Shown here: piece after piece, positions 22,342-31,586 of the stretch | Numbering within the stretch: position 1 is the first letter of the stretch | Layout: the number at the start of each line of letters is the position of its first letter | From: G965233625 sp965233625 | GTDB lineage: Bacteria > Planctomycetota > Planctomycetia > Pirellulales > Pirellulaceae | DNA: 64,000 nucleotides | Assembly (NCBI GenBank): GCA_965233625.1 | Contig: OZ247499.1 | Coordinates: 3,782,001-3,846,000 of the forward strand | Direction of reading: 5' to 3' | The notes under the pieces: generated by a model | Databases searched by the model: none | What the model was told of the DNA's origin: nothing | What the model saw: the letters and a program-made list of their open reading frames with translations, nothing else | Position numbers and translations under genes: made by a program

Positions 22342-23628
22342 ATGGCTGTTATCAGCCGTAGAACGGCGCTGCAATCCCTCGTCGCAGCAACAGTGCTTCC
22401 CAGTGCTGGCCGCTTCGCTGCGGGACTAGAAGCCGCAGACAAGCTGCCGCCGGTCCGCACCATTACAAAGGGGCCGAAGCATCATTGGTTCGGCTATTAC
22501 GACAAGCTGGAATTCGATCCGTCGAACCGGTTGGTTCTCTCCAACCAGGTTGACTTCGAACACCGCACGCCCAAGCCCAGCGACGCGATCCGTGTGGGCA
22601 TGATCGACGCCGGCGCCGGTGACAAGTGGATTGAACTGGGCGTCAGCCGCGCCTGGGGCTGGCAGCAGGGTTGCATGTTGCAGTGGCGGCCTGGGTCGGC
22701 TTCCGAAGTTGTCTGGAACGATCGTGAAGGCGATAAGTATGTCTGCCGGGTGATGGATGTGAAGACGCGGAAGACACGCACTCTGCCAAAACCGGTCTAC
22801 ACGCTTAGCCCCGATGGCAAGTACGCCATAACGGCAGACTTCGCCCGTATTCAGCGGATGCGGCCGGGCTATGGATATGTGGGCTTAAGTGGACAGTTCC
22901 CCACGCAGCGGGCGCCGGAAGAATCGGGCGTGTGGAAGATGGACCTGGAAACGGGCCGCAGCGAGTTGATTTTTTCACTGGCTGACGCTGCACGGATTGA
23001 ACACCAGGGCAAACCGCTTGCGGGCAAATGGCACTACTTCAATCACCTGCTGATTAGCCCCAACAGTTCGCGGTTTATCGTGTTACATCGCTGGCGCGAG
23101 AGTACGGGCAGCGGCGCGGATGCTCAGCCCACCGGGCGGTTTACGACGCGGATGTTCACGGCGAATATGGACGGAACGCAACGCTACATCCTGGACCCGT
23201 CGGGTTATACGTCGCACTTCATCTGGCGGGACGACCGGCACGTCTGTGCCTGGACACGGCCCGCAGGCAGGAAAGACGCTTTCTACCTGTTTGAAGATCA
23301 GACCAAGAAGGTTGAAGTCGTGGGTGAGGGCGTTATGACACGCAATGGTCACAACACCTACGTGCCGCAGACAGATAATGAATGGATTTTGAACGACACG
23401 TATCCAGACCGGAAAACGCGACAGCAGAAGCCCTATCTGTATCATGTGCCATCCGGTCGCAAAGTGGAACTAGGCGGTTTTGTGTCGCCGCCGGTCTACA
23501 CTGGCGAGTGGCGGTGCGACACGCATCCCCGCAGCAGCAACGATGGGAAAACCGTTGCCATTGATTCCCCGCATACCGGCGCCGGACGGCAGGTGCACCT
23601 GATCGATATCAGCAGCATTATCCGTTAA
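22342..23628 (+). CDS. Tat-exported beta-propeller-like protein
   Basis: 428-residue protein with a twin-arginine signal (ISRRTALQSLVAATVLPSAG). The mature part has repeated WD/TolB-like segments (for example YTLSPDGKYAITADF, HLLISPNSSRFIVLHRW, TSHFIWRDDRHVCAW), suggesting a beta-propeller similar to oligogalacturonate-lyase-like folds. HHWFGYYDKLEFDPSNR near the start and the C-terminal DTHPRSSNDGKTVAIDSPH look like conserved active or binding segments, but I cannot name the reaction. It follows the lipoprotein by 46 bases. Confidence 0.75.
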   Translation: MAVISRRTALQSLVAATVLPSAGRFAAGLEAADKLPPVRTITKGPKHHWFGYYDKLEFDPSNRLVLSNQVDFEHRTPKPSDAIRVGMIDAGAGDKWIELGVSRAWGWQQGCMLQWRPGSASEVVWNDREGDKYVCRVMDVKTRKTRTLPKPVYTLSPDGKYAITADFARIQRMRPGYGYVGLSGQFPTQRAPEESGVWKMDLETGRSELIFSLADAARIEHQGKPLAGKWHYFNHLLISPNSSRFIVLHRWRESTGSGADAQPTGRFTTRMFTANMDGTQRYILDPSGYTSHFIWRDDRHVCAWTRPAGRKDAFYLFEDQTKKVEVVGEGVMTRNGHNTYVPQTDNEWILNDTYPDRKTRQQKPYLYHVPSGRKVELGGFVSPPVYTGEWRCDTHPRSSNDGKTVAIDSPHTGAGRQVHLIDISSIIR

Positions 23629-23790
23629 CGCTTATCTGGCAACGGCTTACCGGGCGGACCTTTAAAGCGGACCGCCGCCGCGGAATGATCTGCACTTGTT
23701 GCCTTCGACAAACCGGCTATCATCACCGCGTACCCGCACGCGAGGGAATGCTTCAGGCCTGGCGTGCTGCCATTGCCTTGCGGTTCGCGT

Positions 23791-25776
23791 ATGCCTAGTT
23801 CGTTAAATCCATCCCAGCAGAAAGCGGTAAACACGCTCTCTGGCCCGTTGCTGGTGCTGGCTGGCGCCGGTAGCGGCAAGACGCGCGTGGTGACGTTCCG
23901 CATTGCGCGATTGATCCAGAGCGGCATCTCTCCGGATCGCATTCTGGCGGTGACCTTCACCAACAAAGCTGCCGCAGAAATGCAGGAACGTATTGGCGGG
24001 CTATTGGGTAAGAAGAAGAAAATTAAGCCGCAGATTTCCACCTTTCACAGCTACTGTGTGGGCGTTCTCAAGCGGCATATTTCTGTTTTGGGTTACCCGA
24101 AGAAATTCGCCATTTACGACCGTAGCGACCAGGAGAGTCTGGCCCGCACGGTGCTGCGTGAATTACGCGTTGCAGGTCAGACGTTGCGGCCCGGCGACCT
24201 GCTGTATCTGATCAGTTCCTGGAAGTCTGCTTCCATCCGGCCCGAGCAGGCTGTTGGTGTGGCCGAGACGGATAAAGAACACTTCGCCGCAATGGGCTAT
24301 CGTCGCTACCAGAAAGCATTGAAGCTGGCCGGCGCCGTTGACTTCGATGATCTGCTGCTGCTCACCGGCGATATCTTTGCGCAGGAGCCAGAGATACTCG
24401 AACTGGAAGCAGGCCGCTTTGATCATATCCTGGTGGACGAATATCAGGACACCAATGGCAGCCAGTACGAAATTATCAGATCGCTGGCGGACGGCCATCA
24501 GAACCTATGCGTTGTGGGCGACGATGACCAGTCTATCTACGGATGGCGTGGGGCGGATGTTTCGCACATTCTGCGTTTCGCCCGCGACTGGGACGATGCA
24601 ACAACCGTGCGGCTGGAAGAGAATTACCGCTCGACCGCAGCGATCCTTAAGCTGGCCAACACGCTGATTGCGTTCAACAACACCCGGCACGATAAAGTGC
24701 TGAAACCTGCCCGGCACGGCGGCGAAAAGCCGCGGATTGAGCAGTACAAAGACGAAACGGTGGAAGCCAAATGTGTGGTCGCCGACATCCAGCGCCGGCT
24801 GCGCGAGCCAGGGATGGAGGCGCGCGACATCGCCATTCTGTTCCGCACCAAAGAACAGCCTCGGCCGTTTGAACAAGAGCTGCGCGCGGCGAAGGTGCCG
24901 TATGTGCTGATCGGCGGTCAATCGTTTTTCGACCGCAAAGAAGTCCGCGACCTGCTCGCCTTTCTGCGGGTGATCGATCACCCGGACGATGAAGTTTCGC
25001 TGCTGCGGATCATCAATATGCCGCCACGGGGCATCAGTTCCGGCGCCGTTCAGAAATTGACCGCCACCGCCGTCAAAAGCGGCGAGACGATCTGGAAGTT
25101 TGTCTCTGCGCAGCAACCCCGGCCTGATATCAGCCGCGCCGCGACGGTGGGGTGTGACAAATTCACGTCACTCATTAAGCAATGCCGCGCGATGCTTAAG
25201 AGCCGGCCCATTGCAGATATGTGCCGTTTTCTGATTGAAGAGATTAAGTACGAAGCGGAACTCCGCCGGCTGTACCCGGAAGGGGACGAGCAGCAGACCC
25301 GTATCAACAGTGTGGAGGAAGTGGTCAACGCCATCGCGTCTTATGAGCAGAAGGCGGACGATCCATCACTGGCGGGTTTTCTCGAAGAAACCGCACTGGC
25401 GGGTAAAGAGTTCGACAGCGAGAAAGAGAAACAGTTGCGGCGTAACGGCATTGTGCTGATGACGCTGCACGCGGCCAAGGGACTTGAGTTTCCGCAGGTC
25501 TATATGGTGGGTATGGAAGAAGGACTACTGCCCCACCACCGCAGCGTGAAGATGGACGGCGCCGCCATCGACGAAGAACGGCGGCTCTGCTACGTGGGCA
25601 TCACCCGCGCACAGGACCGGCTAACGCTATCGCTGGCGCAGACTCGCATGAAGTGGGGCAAGCCCCGCGACACCAATCCTTCGCGGTTTCTGTTCGAGAT
25701 GATCGGCAAAGCCGAAAACCCGTACCATTCCAAGCAACTCGCGGAACAACGCGCAGGCCGGAAGAAGCAGTCGTAG
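23791..25776 (+). CDS. UvrD/Rep/PcrA-type superfamily 1 DNA helicase
   Basis: ATP-dependent 3'-5' DNA helicase, 661 residues, for repair or replication restart. All SF1A motifs are visible: Q-motif NPSQQKAV, Walker A AGAGSGKT, TFTNKAAAEM, VDEYQDTN (motif II), GDDDQSIYGWRGA (III), ENYRS (IV), LMTLHAAKGLEFPQV (V) and RRLCYVGITRAQDRL (VI). The length is like Rep or PcrA. The ATG at 23791 (MPSSLNPSQQ) is chosen; the ORF opens 27 bases earlier without conserved residues. It stands alone. Confidence 0.95.
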   Translation: MPSSLNPSQQKAVNTLSGPLLVLAGAGSGKTRVVTFRIARLIQSGISPDRILAVTFTNKAAAEMQERIGGLLGKKKKIKPQISTFHSYCVGVLKRHISVLGYPKKFAIYDRSDQESLARTVLRELRVAGQTLRPGDLLYLISSWKSASIRPEQAVGVAETDKEHFAAMGYRRYQKALKLAGAVDFDDLLLLTGDIFAQEPEILELEAGRFDHILVDEYQDTNGSQYEIIRSLADGHQNLCVVGDDDQSIYGWRGADVSHILRFARDWDDATTVRLEENYRSTAAILKLANTLIAFNNTRHDKVLKPARHGGEKPRIEQYKDETVEAKCVVADIQRRLREPGMEARDIAILFRTKEQPRPFEQELRAAKVPYVLIGGQSFFDRKEVRDLLAFLRVIDHPDDEVSLLRIINMPPRGISSGAVQKLTATAVKSGETIWKFVSAQQPRPDISRAATVGCDKFTSLIKQCRAMLKSRPIADMCRFLIEEIKYEAELRRLYPEGDEQQTRINSVEEVVNAIASYEQKADDPSLAGFLEETALAGKEFDSEKEKQLRRNGIVLMTLHAAKGLEFPQVYMVGMEEGLLPHHRSVKMDGAAIDEERRLCYVGITRAQDRLTLSLAQTRMKWGKPRDTNPSRFLFEMIGKAENPYHSKQLAEQRAGRKKQS

Positions 25777-25814
25777 AACCGGCTGCGGATATTATGTTGT
25801 GGAAACAACATAAG

Positions 25815-25992
25815 CCCCTTCGCCCCTCTGGGGAGAAGACAGGCCGTCAGGCCAGTTGAGGGGGAGCCCGCCTTCCACTTCTTTCAAGTGACAAGAAGTT
25901 TTGGTTGCTGCGGTTTACGAAACACAGAGCGCTGAGAGAAGCCAGATTCTGCCTCACCCCAGCCCTCTCCCCAAAGGGGCGAGGGGACCAGA
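25815..25992. repeat. Dispersed inverted-repeat element R3, copy A
   Basis: Two related G/C-rich arms in inverted orientation, about 25815-25864 (CCCCTTCGCCCCTCTGGGGA) and 25955-25992 (CCTCACCCCAGCCCTCTCCC), with a spacer of about 90 bases. A similar pair occurs at 37291-37450. It separates the convergent helicase and J-like genes; the hairpins could stop transcription from both sides. Confidence 0.65.
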
Positions 25993-25997
25993 TACTG

Positions 25998-28484
25998 CTA
26001 CGGCTTGGGCATGGCCTTGAAGGCTTCGATGGTGGCTGTGGCGGCGGCTTGCTGTTCTTCGTCCAGTTCTGGAAACGCCTGATCCAGCCAGTACACGGCG
26101 CGTTCGGAGATGGCCCACTTCTGATCTTCGGGCAGTGTTCCGCTGCTGCTATCGGGCTGGACGAGATCATTCCATAGCTTGGCGACGGCCGCCTTCTCTG
26201 TGGGGGTTGCGGGTGGCGCCAGATCGGCCTGGGCGGCGGCTGCTTCGGCTGGGTCTTTGCTTTCGGCAAGGTGCGGCAATCCCGCGTCCCAGTCCCGCAA
26301 GCGGTAACAGAGCCAGCGTCCAGCGGTCTGGCTGGCGTCAGGGTCTTTGGGCGTGGCCTTCAAGGTTTCCAGAGCGGCTTGATAGTCTTTCTCAGCCTCG
26401 ATGCTGTCATTGAGAGTGGCCCGCAGATCTTTCATCGCGCGGATGGCGTTGGTGTCTTTCACCTTGCTGGCGATCTTCAGAGCGGCCATGGTGTAGTCGG
26501 CGGCTTCGCGATAACGATGTTCTTTGGCCGCCTTCTGCGCCGAGGCCGTGGCGATGTCGTAGACCTCTTTCAAATGTTGTGGGGGCGCCGCTTTCCGCGC
26601 GACAAAACTGGTGATCAGTTCATTACGCTGCGCGGTGGTGTCGATTTCGAACTTCTGTTCCATCAGATTCAACACGGAATTGTACTCAGCGACGGCGCCA
26701 AGACGGGAGTAGATGCCAGCGGCCATCTTATACATTTCGTGCTGCATGGCAGGCGTGTTTGCAGCAGGTGCGTCGTTCAACAGTGTGCCAGCGAACGCCA
26801 GTTGCCCTGCTACATCTGTCACGCGTGAAATGGTTTTGCGATAGTTCTGTTGAATGGCGGCGCGGCTTGCCTGCACCTGGACGGCGGTGGGTGGCGGCGT
26901 ACGACCGGCGGGCGGCGCCGTGTCGCTGGTGAAGAAGGACATCCCCTCGGCGGGCGATGGCGTAACAGGTTTGGGCGTGACGGCGGCGACAATGATCTCT
27001 GGTTCTGGTGGCTCTGTCTCATCATCGCCAAGCGTGACGATCATCGGGAAATCAGATGAATCTTCGACGGGAATGTCGATGCCAAGTAACGCAGCCAGAT
27101 ACGGTTCGTGCTCGCTGGAAACATCCAGAGCCTGGTCGTAGTAAGTCCGGGCGGACGTAAAATCCGGTTCGGCTTTGACCGATGCTGCATCCACAGCAAA
27201 GAAGGCGGACATATAACGCAGATGCTGCGGATCGTCGCCGGTGAGTGATTTATAGGCGAAGGCAGCCACATGATGCGGCGGAATGTCGTGCGGCTCGAAG
27301 GTGTACTCTTGCCCGTTCACGTTGTACGTAACGTGCTGTTTACCCTTCTTGACCAGTTCAAACGTATCGCCTTCAAACTCAAATGGCTGCTTCTTCTTGA
27401 CGAACTTCCGCAACGCGTTGTGAAAGTTGTAGTACAGCCCGTTGGCCATATCATTCAGGGCAATCCTGCTGTTCAGCCGGTCCACGCCGCCAGCTTCTAC
27501 GGCCAATTCCTGCTGGGCCTGCAGGATTTTACCCGCCTTGGCGTAGTCGCGACTGGCAGTGAGTTTAGCGGCTTCCGCCAGGTAATGTTCCAGCCGTTCC
27601 GCCGGAGGCAGCGCGTCTATCTGCTCCTGCGTAATCTGCTGTTCGTCCGTGGTGGGGGCAGGCGGATCGACGCTGGCGGCACCATCGTCTGCGGCGGCGG
27701 GCGGCTGCGTCGCGTCGGCCTCGGCAATCGTTGGCCCACCAGCAAGGTTCACGACGATTAGCACGGCTGTGATAACCACCACGGCGCCGAGGGCTGCAGC
27801 GGCGACATAAATCAGCGGCAAGCGGGATGACTTCCGCTTGTTCAGAATGCTCTCTTCCGCTTCCTGCGGCTCGTCGCTACGTGCGGCAACGGGCGGCGCT
27901 TCAGGCGCGGCGGCGTCTGCCGGCGCAACGCTAGCGACGGCGGAAGCTACGGGCGCTGGCGCTGGTCGTGGTGTGGGCGTTGCAGGTTGGGCGACGGGCG
28001 CCGCCGGGGCGATCTTCGCCATCGGGGCCGGCTTTTGTTGAACACCGATGTTGCTGCCGGGTGGCTTGGGAGCAGGCGCCGGAGAATTCACGCGTGGCGG
28101 CGCCGGTGCGGGCAGAGGGCGTTCGGCAACTCCGATGCTGCTGCCAAGACCGCTATCGCCTGGGCTGCGACGCGGGGCGGGTTTTGCCGCGGGCGGTGGC
28201 AGCCGCTGTTCGTGACGAAGCGTTTCGTCGTAGGCCGCTTTCTTTTCCTGACTAAGCAGGCAGCGTTTGGCCGTCGAAAGCTCGTTCAGGATCTTCTGCG
28301 AATCAGCGCTATGTTTGCCGGTTTGAAAATTCCGCACGTGCGACATCTGACGGTCGGCCGCATTTTCGATCGCGTCGGCGTCATCTTCAAACAGCATCAC
28401 CCCCAACAGCCGGTAGTGATTCGGAGGCTGTTCAGCAGGCGGGATGCCAAGCCATTTGCGGTAAGGATCGAAGGTGTCTGACAT
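25998..28484 (-). CDS. J-domain-like N-terminus, single-TM planctomycete protein
   Basis: 828-residue membrane protein. Residues 1-94 resemble a DnaJ-like helical module (YRKWLGIPPAEQPPNHYRLL, HVRNFQTGKHSADSQKILNE, KKAAYDETL) but lack the HPD tripeptide of true J-domains. A Pro/Ala-rich linker (95-210) leads to one transmembrane helix (222-250, LPLIYVAAAALGAVVVITAV), then a long helical repeat-rich region (about 280-828), probably TPR-like and extracytoplasmic. The same N-terminal module precedes many planctomycete proteins, in my recollection. No enzymatic motif is seen. A scaffold or sensor role is a guess. Confidence 0.75.
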   Translation of the reverse strand: MSDTFDPYRKWLGIPPAEQPPNHYRLLGVMLFEDDADAIENAADRQMSHVRNFQTGKHSADSQKILNELSTAKRCLLSQEKKAAYDETLRHEQRLPPPAAKPAPRRSPGDSGLGSSIGVAERPLPAPAPPRVNSPAPAPKPPGSNIGVQQKPAPMAKIAPAAPVAQPATPTPRPAPAPVASAVASVAPADAAAPEAPPVAARSDEPQEAEESILNKRKSSRLPLIYVAAAALGAVVVITAVLIVVNLAGGPTIAEADATQPPAAADDGAASVDPPAPTTDEQQITQEQIDALPPAERLEHYLAEAAKLTASRDYAKAGKILQAQQELAVEAGGVDRLNSRIALNDMANGLYYNFHNALRKFVKKKQPFEFEGDTFELVKKGKQHVTYNVNGQEYTFEPHDIPPHHVAAFAYKSLTGDDPQHLRYMSAFFAVDAASVKAEPDFTSARTYYDQALDVSSEHEPYLAALLGIDIPVEDSSDFPMIVTLGDDETEPPEPEIIVAAVTPKPVTPSPAEGMSFFTSDTAPPAGRTPPPTAVQVQASRAAIQQNYRKTISRVTDVAGQLAFAGTLLNDAPAANTPAMQHEMYKMAAGIYSRLGAVAEYNSVLNLMEQKFEIDTTAQRNELITSFVARKAAPPQHLKEVYDIATASAQKAAKEHRYREAADYTMAALKIASKVKDTNAIRAMKDLRATLNDSIEAEKDYQAALETLKATPKDPDASQTAGRWLCYRLRDWDAGLPHLAESKDPAEAAAAQADLAPPATPTEKAAVAKLWNDLVQPDSSSGTLPEDQKWAISERAVYWLDQAFPELDEEQQAAATATIEAFKAMPKP

Positions 28485-28547
28485 ACGATTTCTGGCGCGT
28501 GGTCCACCGGTGTGCGAAATTCCGCAAATCTGTTACCAGCAGAACAT

Positions 28548-30713
28548 CTAACGGCGGGTTGTAAACTCTGTGGAATTCAACAGGCTCCACAGCAGATCTT
28601 CAAACAACTCTCCGCGTGAAGGCTGCTTGTCCGCTGCATCCGCCTGTGGCTCGAGGTGCTTGAGGCAAAGGGCCGTTTCCGCCGCCGTGGGCTGCCGGGC
28701 GAGAACGGCCTGGTAAAGTGCTGCGATCGCCTTTGTGTCATCCTCGTGGGTTTGCAGGATCTCTGAAAGATAGCTTTTGCTCTCTGGCGAGGCGTCAATC
28801 TGCTTCTGCAACTGGCTGTTGTTCATCATAAACATGGCCTGTTTCATCGTGCGTGTTACATCTTTCTGGCGGAAAGATGGATCGAAGCCAAACGCCTGAT
28901 TCACCAGGTCACGCGTGCTCTTAGGTGGCGGCGGGAAACGCACGGCGGCTGTTTTCTTCGCCCGTGGCGGCGTGAAGTTGGGCAGACCGATCGACGCCTG
29001 CAACGAGGCGAAAACTTCATCCCCGCGAAGCTTCTGGTTTGGCGCCGCCATGAAGGGTTGCTCGCGGGTGGTTTCACCCGGTTTCAGACGGTAGGCGCGG
29101 GTCGATGTAATCAGCCGGAACAGGTCTTTGATATCGTAGCCGGTGGAGGTGAAGTGATCTGAAAGGGCGTGGAACAGTTCCGGCAGCACTGTCTCTGAGC
29201 CTTCACCCATATTATCGACCGGATCGATAAATCCGCGCCCCATCGTCCGCGCCCACATGCGGTTGACGAATGAGCGCGAAAAGTACGGATTAGCCGGATC
29301 AGAAAGCCACGTGGCCAGCGCTGCGCGCCGGTCCAGATCGGCCACGCCCAGTTTCAGCACCACGGGCTTTGCATCATTACTCATGGTCATCGAAACAGGT
29401 TCGATCTCTTTACCCTTACCTTCAATCCGGTGTTCGCCCTTGGACTTGCTTTTTAGTTCGATCAAGCCGCTATCGAACTGGGCGACCTTCACATCCGTGC
29501 GTGTGAAAAAGGCGGCCATCCCGTGGAAAGTGTCCTGCGGCAGATCGACAAACGGGTGATCGTGGCACTCTGCACAATGAATCTGCACGCCCATAAACAC
29601 ACGGCTGGTTTCACCTGCCAAGCGCTGCGGATTGCCTTGATGGAAGGCGACGAACGTGGCTTCGGGACGATCCTTCACCTTCCCGGCAGAGGTGAGCATG
29701 CGGAACGTAATTTCGTCCCAGTTGCGGTTCTCATTCAGTTGTTCGGCCAGCCATCCCTTGAATGGGCGGTAATCGTGAAAGGTAAGTTCTGGTTCCTGCT
29801 GGCGGCTGCCAATCACGTCGCTCCAGTAGTCGGCCCAGTTGCCGCCAAACTGCGGGTGCGCCAGCAACCGCTCGATGGTCTTTTTACGGCGGTCTTTGGA
29901 CGTATCCGCCATGTACTGCTGAAGCTCTGCGACCGTTGGCTGCCGTCCAACCAGGTCCAAAGTAACACGACGCAGAAACTGTTCGTCGCTGATCAGGCGG
30001 TCGTCCGTCAGCGGCGAGGTGCTTTCTTCAATCAGTTCGTCGATACGTTCCACGGAAATCGTAGGGAGTTCGGGGAACTTCGCCTTTACAAATGCGGGCG
30101 GTTCTGGCTGCGGTTCGACCGGCTTTTTGGCTTTGCCTTTCGCGGCGGGGGCAGGTGTGCTGGTCAGCAGCGCGGGCGTTGCTTTGTGCAGCTTTTTGGC
30201 TTCCGCTAGTTGCTTGTCATTCAGCAGCCAGACAGCGTCGGTGATGATGTAGTCGGTGGCGCCGGCGGAACTGATGACGACGTTGGATTCGCCTTGCTCA
30301 AACTTATACTTACCAACGGGCTGAAAGTTGAACGGGCCTTGCGGCTTGGCTCTTTCATTTAGAGTGATATTCACGATTCCATCGGCGGTATGAATCGCGA
30401 CGGGTGTGGCTTTTTCACGGTTCGGGCCGGACGTATACGCAATCAGCACATGGTATTCACCATCAGCAGCGACCTGCATCGGGAAGGTAATTGTGCTTTC
30501 AGGTGATTCACTTACCTGATAGCCAACACCTACAAAACCCGAAGAAATGCGGGATTTCCGCCATTTGCCCTTCGTTGATGCATCTTCGTCATCCACCAGA
30601 TTGCCAGGCAGTTTGCTGACATCGAGCTTGGCGCCCTGCAATGGAATGGCCGTGCAGAACAACATGGCCACAGAGAAAGCGACGGGGTACACGAAGATAG
30701 AACGCATAAACAA
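28548..30713 (-). CDS. DUF1549/DUF1553 (PSCyt2/PSD1) cytochrome-type protein
   Basis: 721-residue secreted planctomycete protein. A signal peptide (about 1-27) is followed by a golvesin-like beta domain (about 30-175, YHVLIAYTSGPNREKATPVA). DUF1549 follows (about 220-430), with FLRRVTLDLVGRQPTVAEL and a CAECH heme-c-type CxxCH motif, then DUF1553 (about 465-720), with RRAALATWLSDPANPYFSRS and NRMWARTMGRGF. These proteins normally neighbour a DUF1501 sulfatase-like gene; none is here. Probably periplasmic; function not established. Confidence 0.9.
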   Translation of the reverse strand: MFMRSIFVYPVAFSVAMLFCTAIPLQGAKLDVSKLPGNLVDDEDASTKGKWRKSRISSGFVGVGYQVSESPESTITFPMQVAADGEYHVLIAYTSGPNREKATPVAIHTADGIVNITLNERAKPQGPFNFQPVGKYKFEQGESNVVISSAGATDYIITDAVWLLNDKQLAEAKKLHKATPALLTSTPAPAAKGKAKKPVEPQPEPPAFVKAKFPELPTISVERIDELIEESTSPLTDDRLISDEQFLRRVTLDLVGRQPTVAELQQYMADTSKDRRKKTIERLLAHPQFGGNWADYWSDVIGSRQQEPELTFHDYRPFKGWLAEQLNENRNWDEITFRMLTSAGKVKDRPEATFVAFHQGNPQRLAGETSRVFMGVQIHCAECHDHPFVDLPQDTFHGMAAFFTRTDVKVAQFDSGLIELKSKSKGEHRIEGKGKEIEPVSMTMSNDAKPVVLKLGVADLDRRAALATWLSDPANPYFSRSFVNRMWARTMGRGFIDPVDNMGEGSETVLPELFHALSDHFTSTGYDIKDLFRLITSTRAYRLKPGETTREQPFMAAPNQKLRGDEVFASLQASIGLPNFTPPRAKKTAAVRFPPPPKSTRDLVNQAFGFDPSFRQKDVTRTMKQAMFMMNNSQLQKQIDASPESKSYLSEILQTHEDDTKAIAALYQAVLARQPTAAETALCLKHLEPQADAADKQPSRGELFEDLLWSLLNSTEFTTRR

Positions 30714-30909
30714 CCCTTAATATTGCTAAGTTCCGCTGGTTTGAAGTCGCAGCGCGCCGCGGCAAACGCCCGGCAGCGACAATCTGGCGAGTCAACTGCC
30801 TGCCTCACATCAATGGAAACAGACACTGGCGAAATCGGTGGGAGCCCCAGTGTAACGTGTATCGCCAGCCAAGGTCAACATTTTCCCGCCCCTGACGGAC
30901 CACGCCGGC

Positions 30910-31215
30910 CTATGCTTCGGGCTTATCATCTCCCGGTAGCGGTGTGGCGCCGGCGGGAGGCGCACCCTTGCCAGATTGCACATACTTAGCCCGCATGGCG
31001 GCGTAATCGCTGGCCGAAGGAAGTTCAGCCTGGCTATCGCCTGTCATTTCTTCAAACAGCGATTGCAGAAACGGGCGGCACCAGCCGCACCCCGTACCGG
31101 CGCCGAAACACTCGCTCAACTGGGCGACCCGGCGTGGCTTCTCAATACGGATGTAGTTCATCACCTTACGCTTCGTAACGTGAAAGCAAAGGCAAAGCTT
31201 TTCATCAGGCTCCAT
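30910..31215 (-). CDS. BFD-like [2Fe-2S] ferredoxin
   Basis: 101-residue protein with an N-terminal bacterioferritin-associated-ferredoxin-like (2Fe-2S) domain: LCLCFHVTKRKVMNYI, then CFGAGTGCGWCRPFLQS, giving the four-cysteine CxC...CxxC arrangement. An acidic, Pro-rich C-terminal tail (about 65-101) is extra. May release iron from bacterioferritin or serve as a small redox partner. It lies alone between the DUF1549 gene and a small plus-strand gene. Confidence 0.85.
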   Translation of the reverse strand: MEPDEKLCLCFHVTKRKVMNYIRIEKPRRVAQLSECFGAGTGCGWCRPFLQSLFEEMTGDSQAELPSASDYAAMRAKYVQSGKGAPPAGATPLPGDDKPEA

Positions 31216-31351
31216 ATCGCACCTCGGCGCCGCATCCTAGTAGATTCACACGCCGCATTGTACGAAAATGGTGGTCAGAGGTCGCCCAGTTGCAAACCGA
31301 ATCCGAATCCGCCTCTGCTAAGAACCGCCGCTGCCAACCTGGACCAGAGTC

Positions 31352-31564
31352 ATGCAAAAACTCGTCACCATCTATCTGGACAATATCGCCTACAACGAGG
31401 GCAGCTGGATTCAGATGAGCTACGCCGAACGACATGGCTCGGTCGAGGAACATCTCGAAGAATATCTGGCAGATGGCTGGCGCATCACCAATGTCAACGC
31501 TGCCGGCGGCGCCAGCGAGGGCGCTCAGGCCAGGGCATGGGTGGTTGTCGTGCTGGAAAAGTAA
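31352..31564 (+). CDS. Small hypothetical protein, 70 aa
   Basis: Compact protein beginning MQKLVTIYLDNIAYNEGSWI and ending ARAWVVVVLEK, with a beta-alpha-beta pattern and VEEHLEEYLADGWRITNVN helix-strand in the middle. It resembles small conserved planctomycete proteins with a long-unstructured-gap-free fold, but I cannot name a family. No overlapping competitor gene; the frame on the other strand is weaker. It faces the heme-binding-domain gene convergently. Confidence 0.65.
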   Translation: MQKLVTIYLDNIAYNEGSWIQMSYAERHGSVEEHLEEYLADGWRITNVNAAGGASEGAQARAWVVVVLEK

Positions 31565-31586
31565 CGCGCCGACAACAATCCACGGA

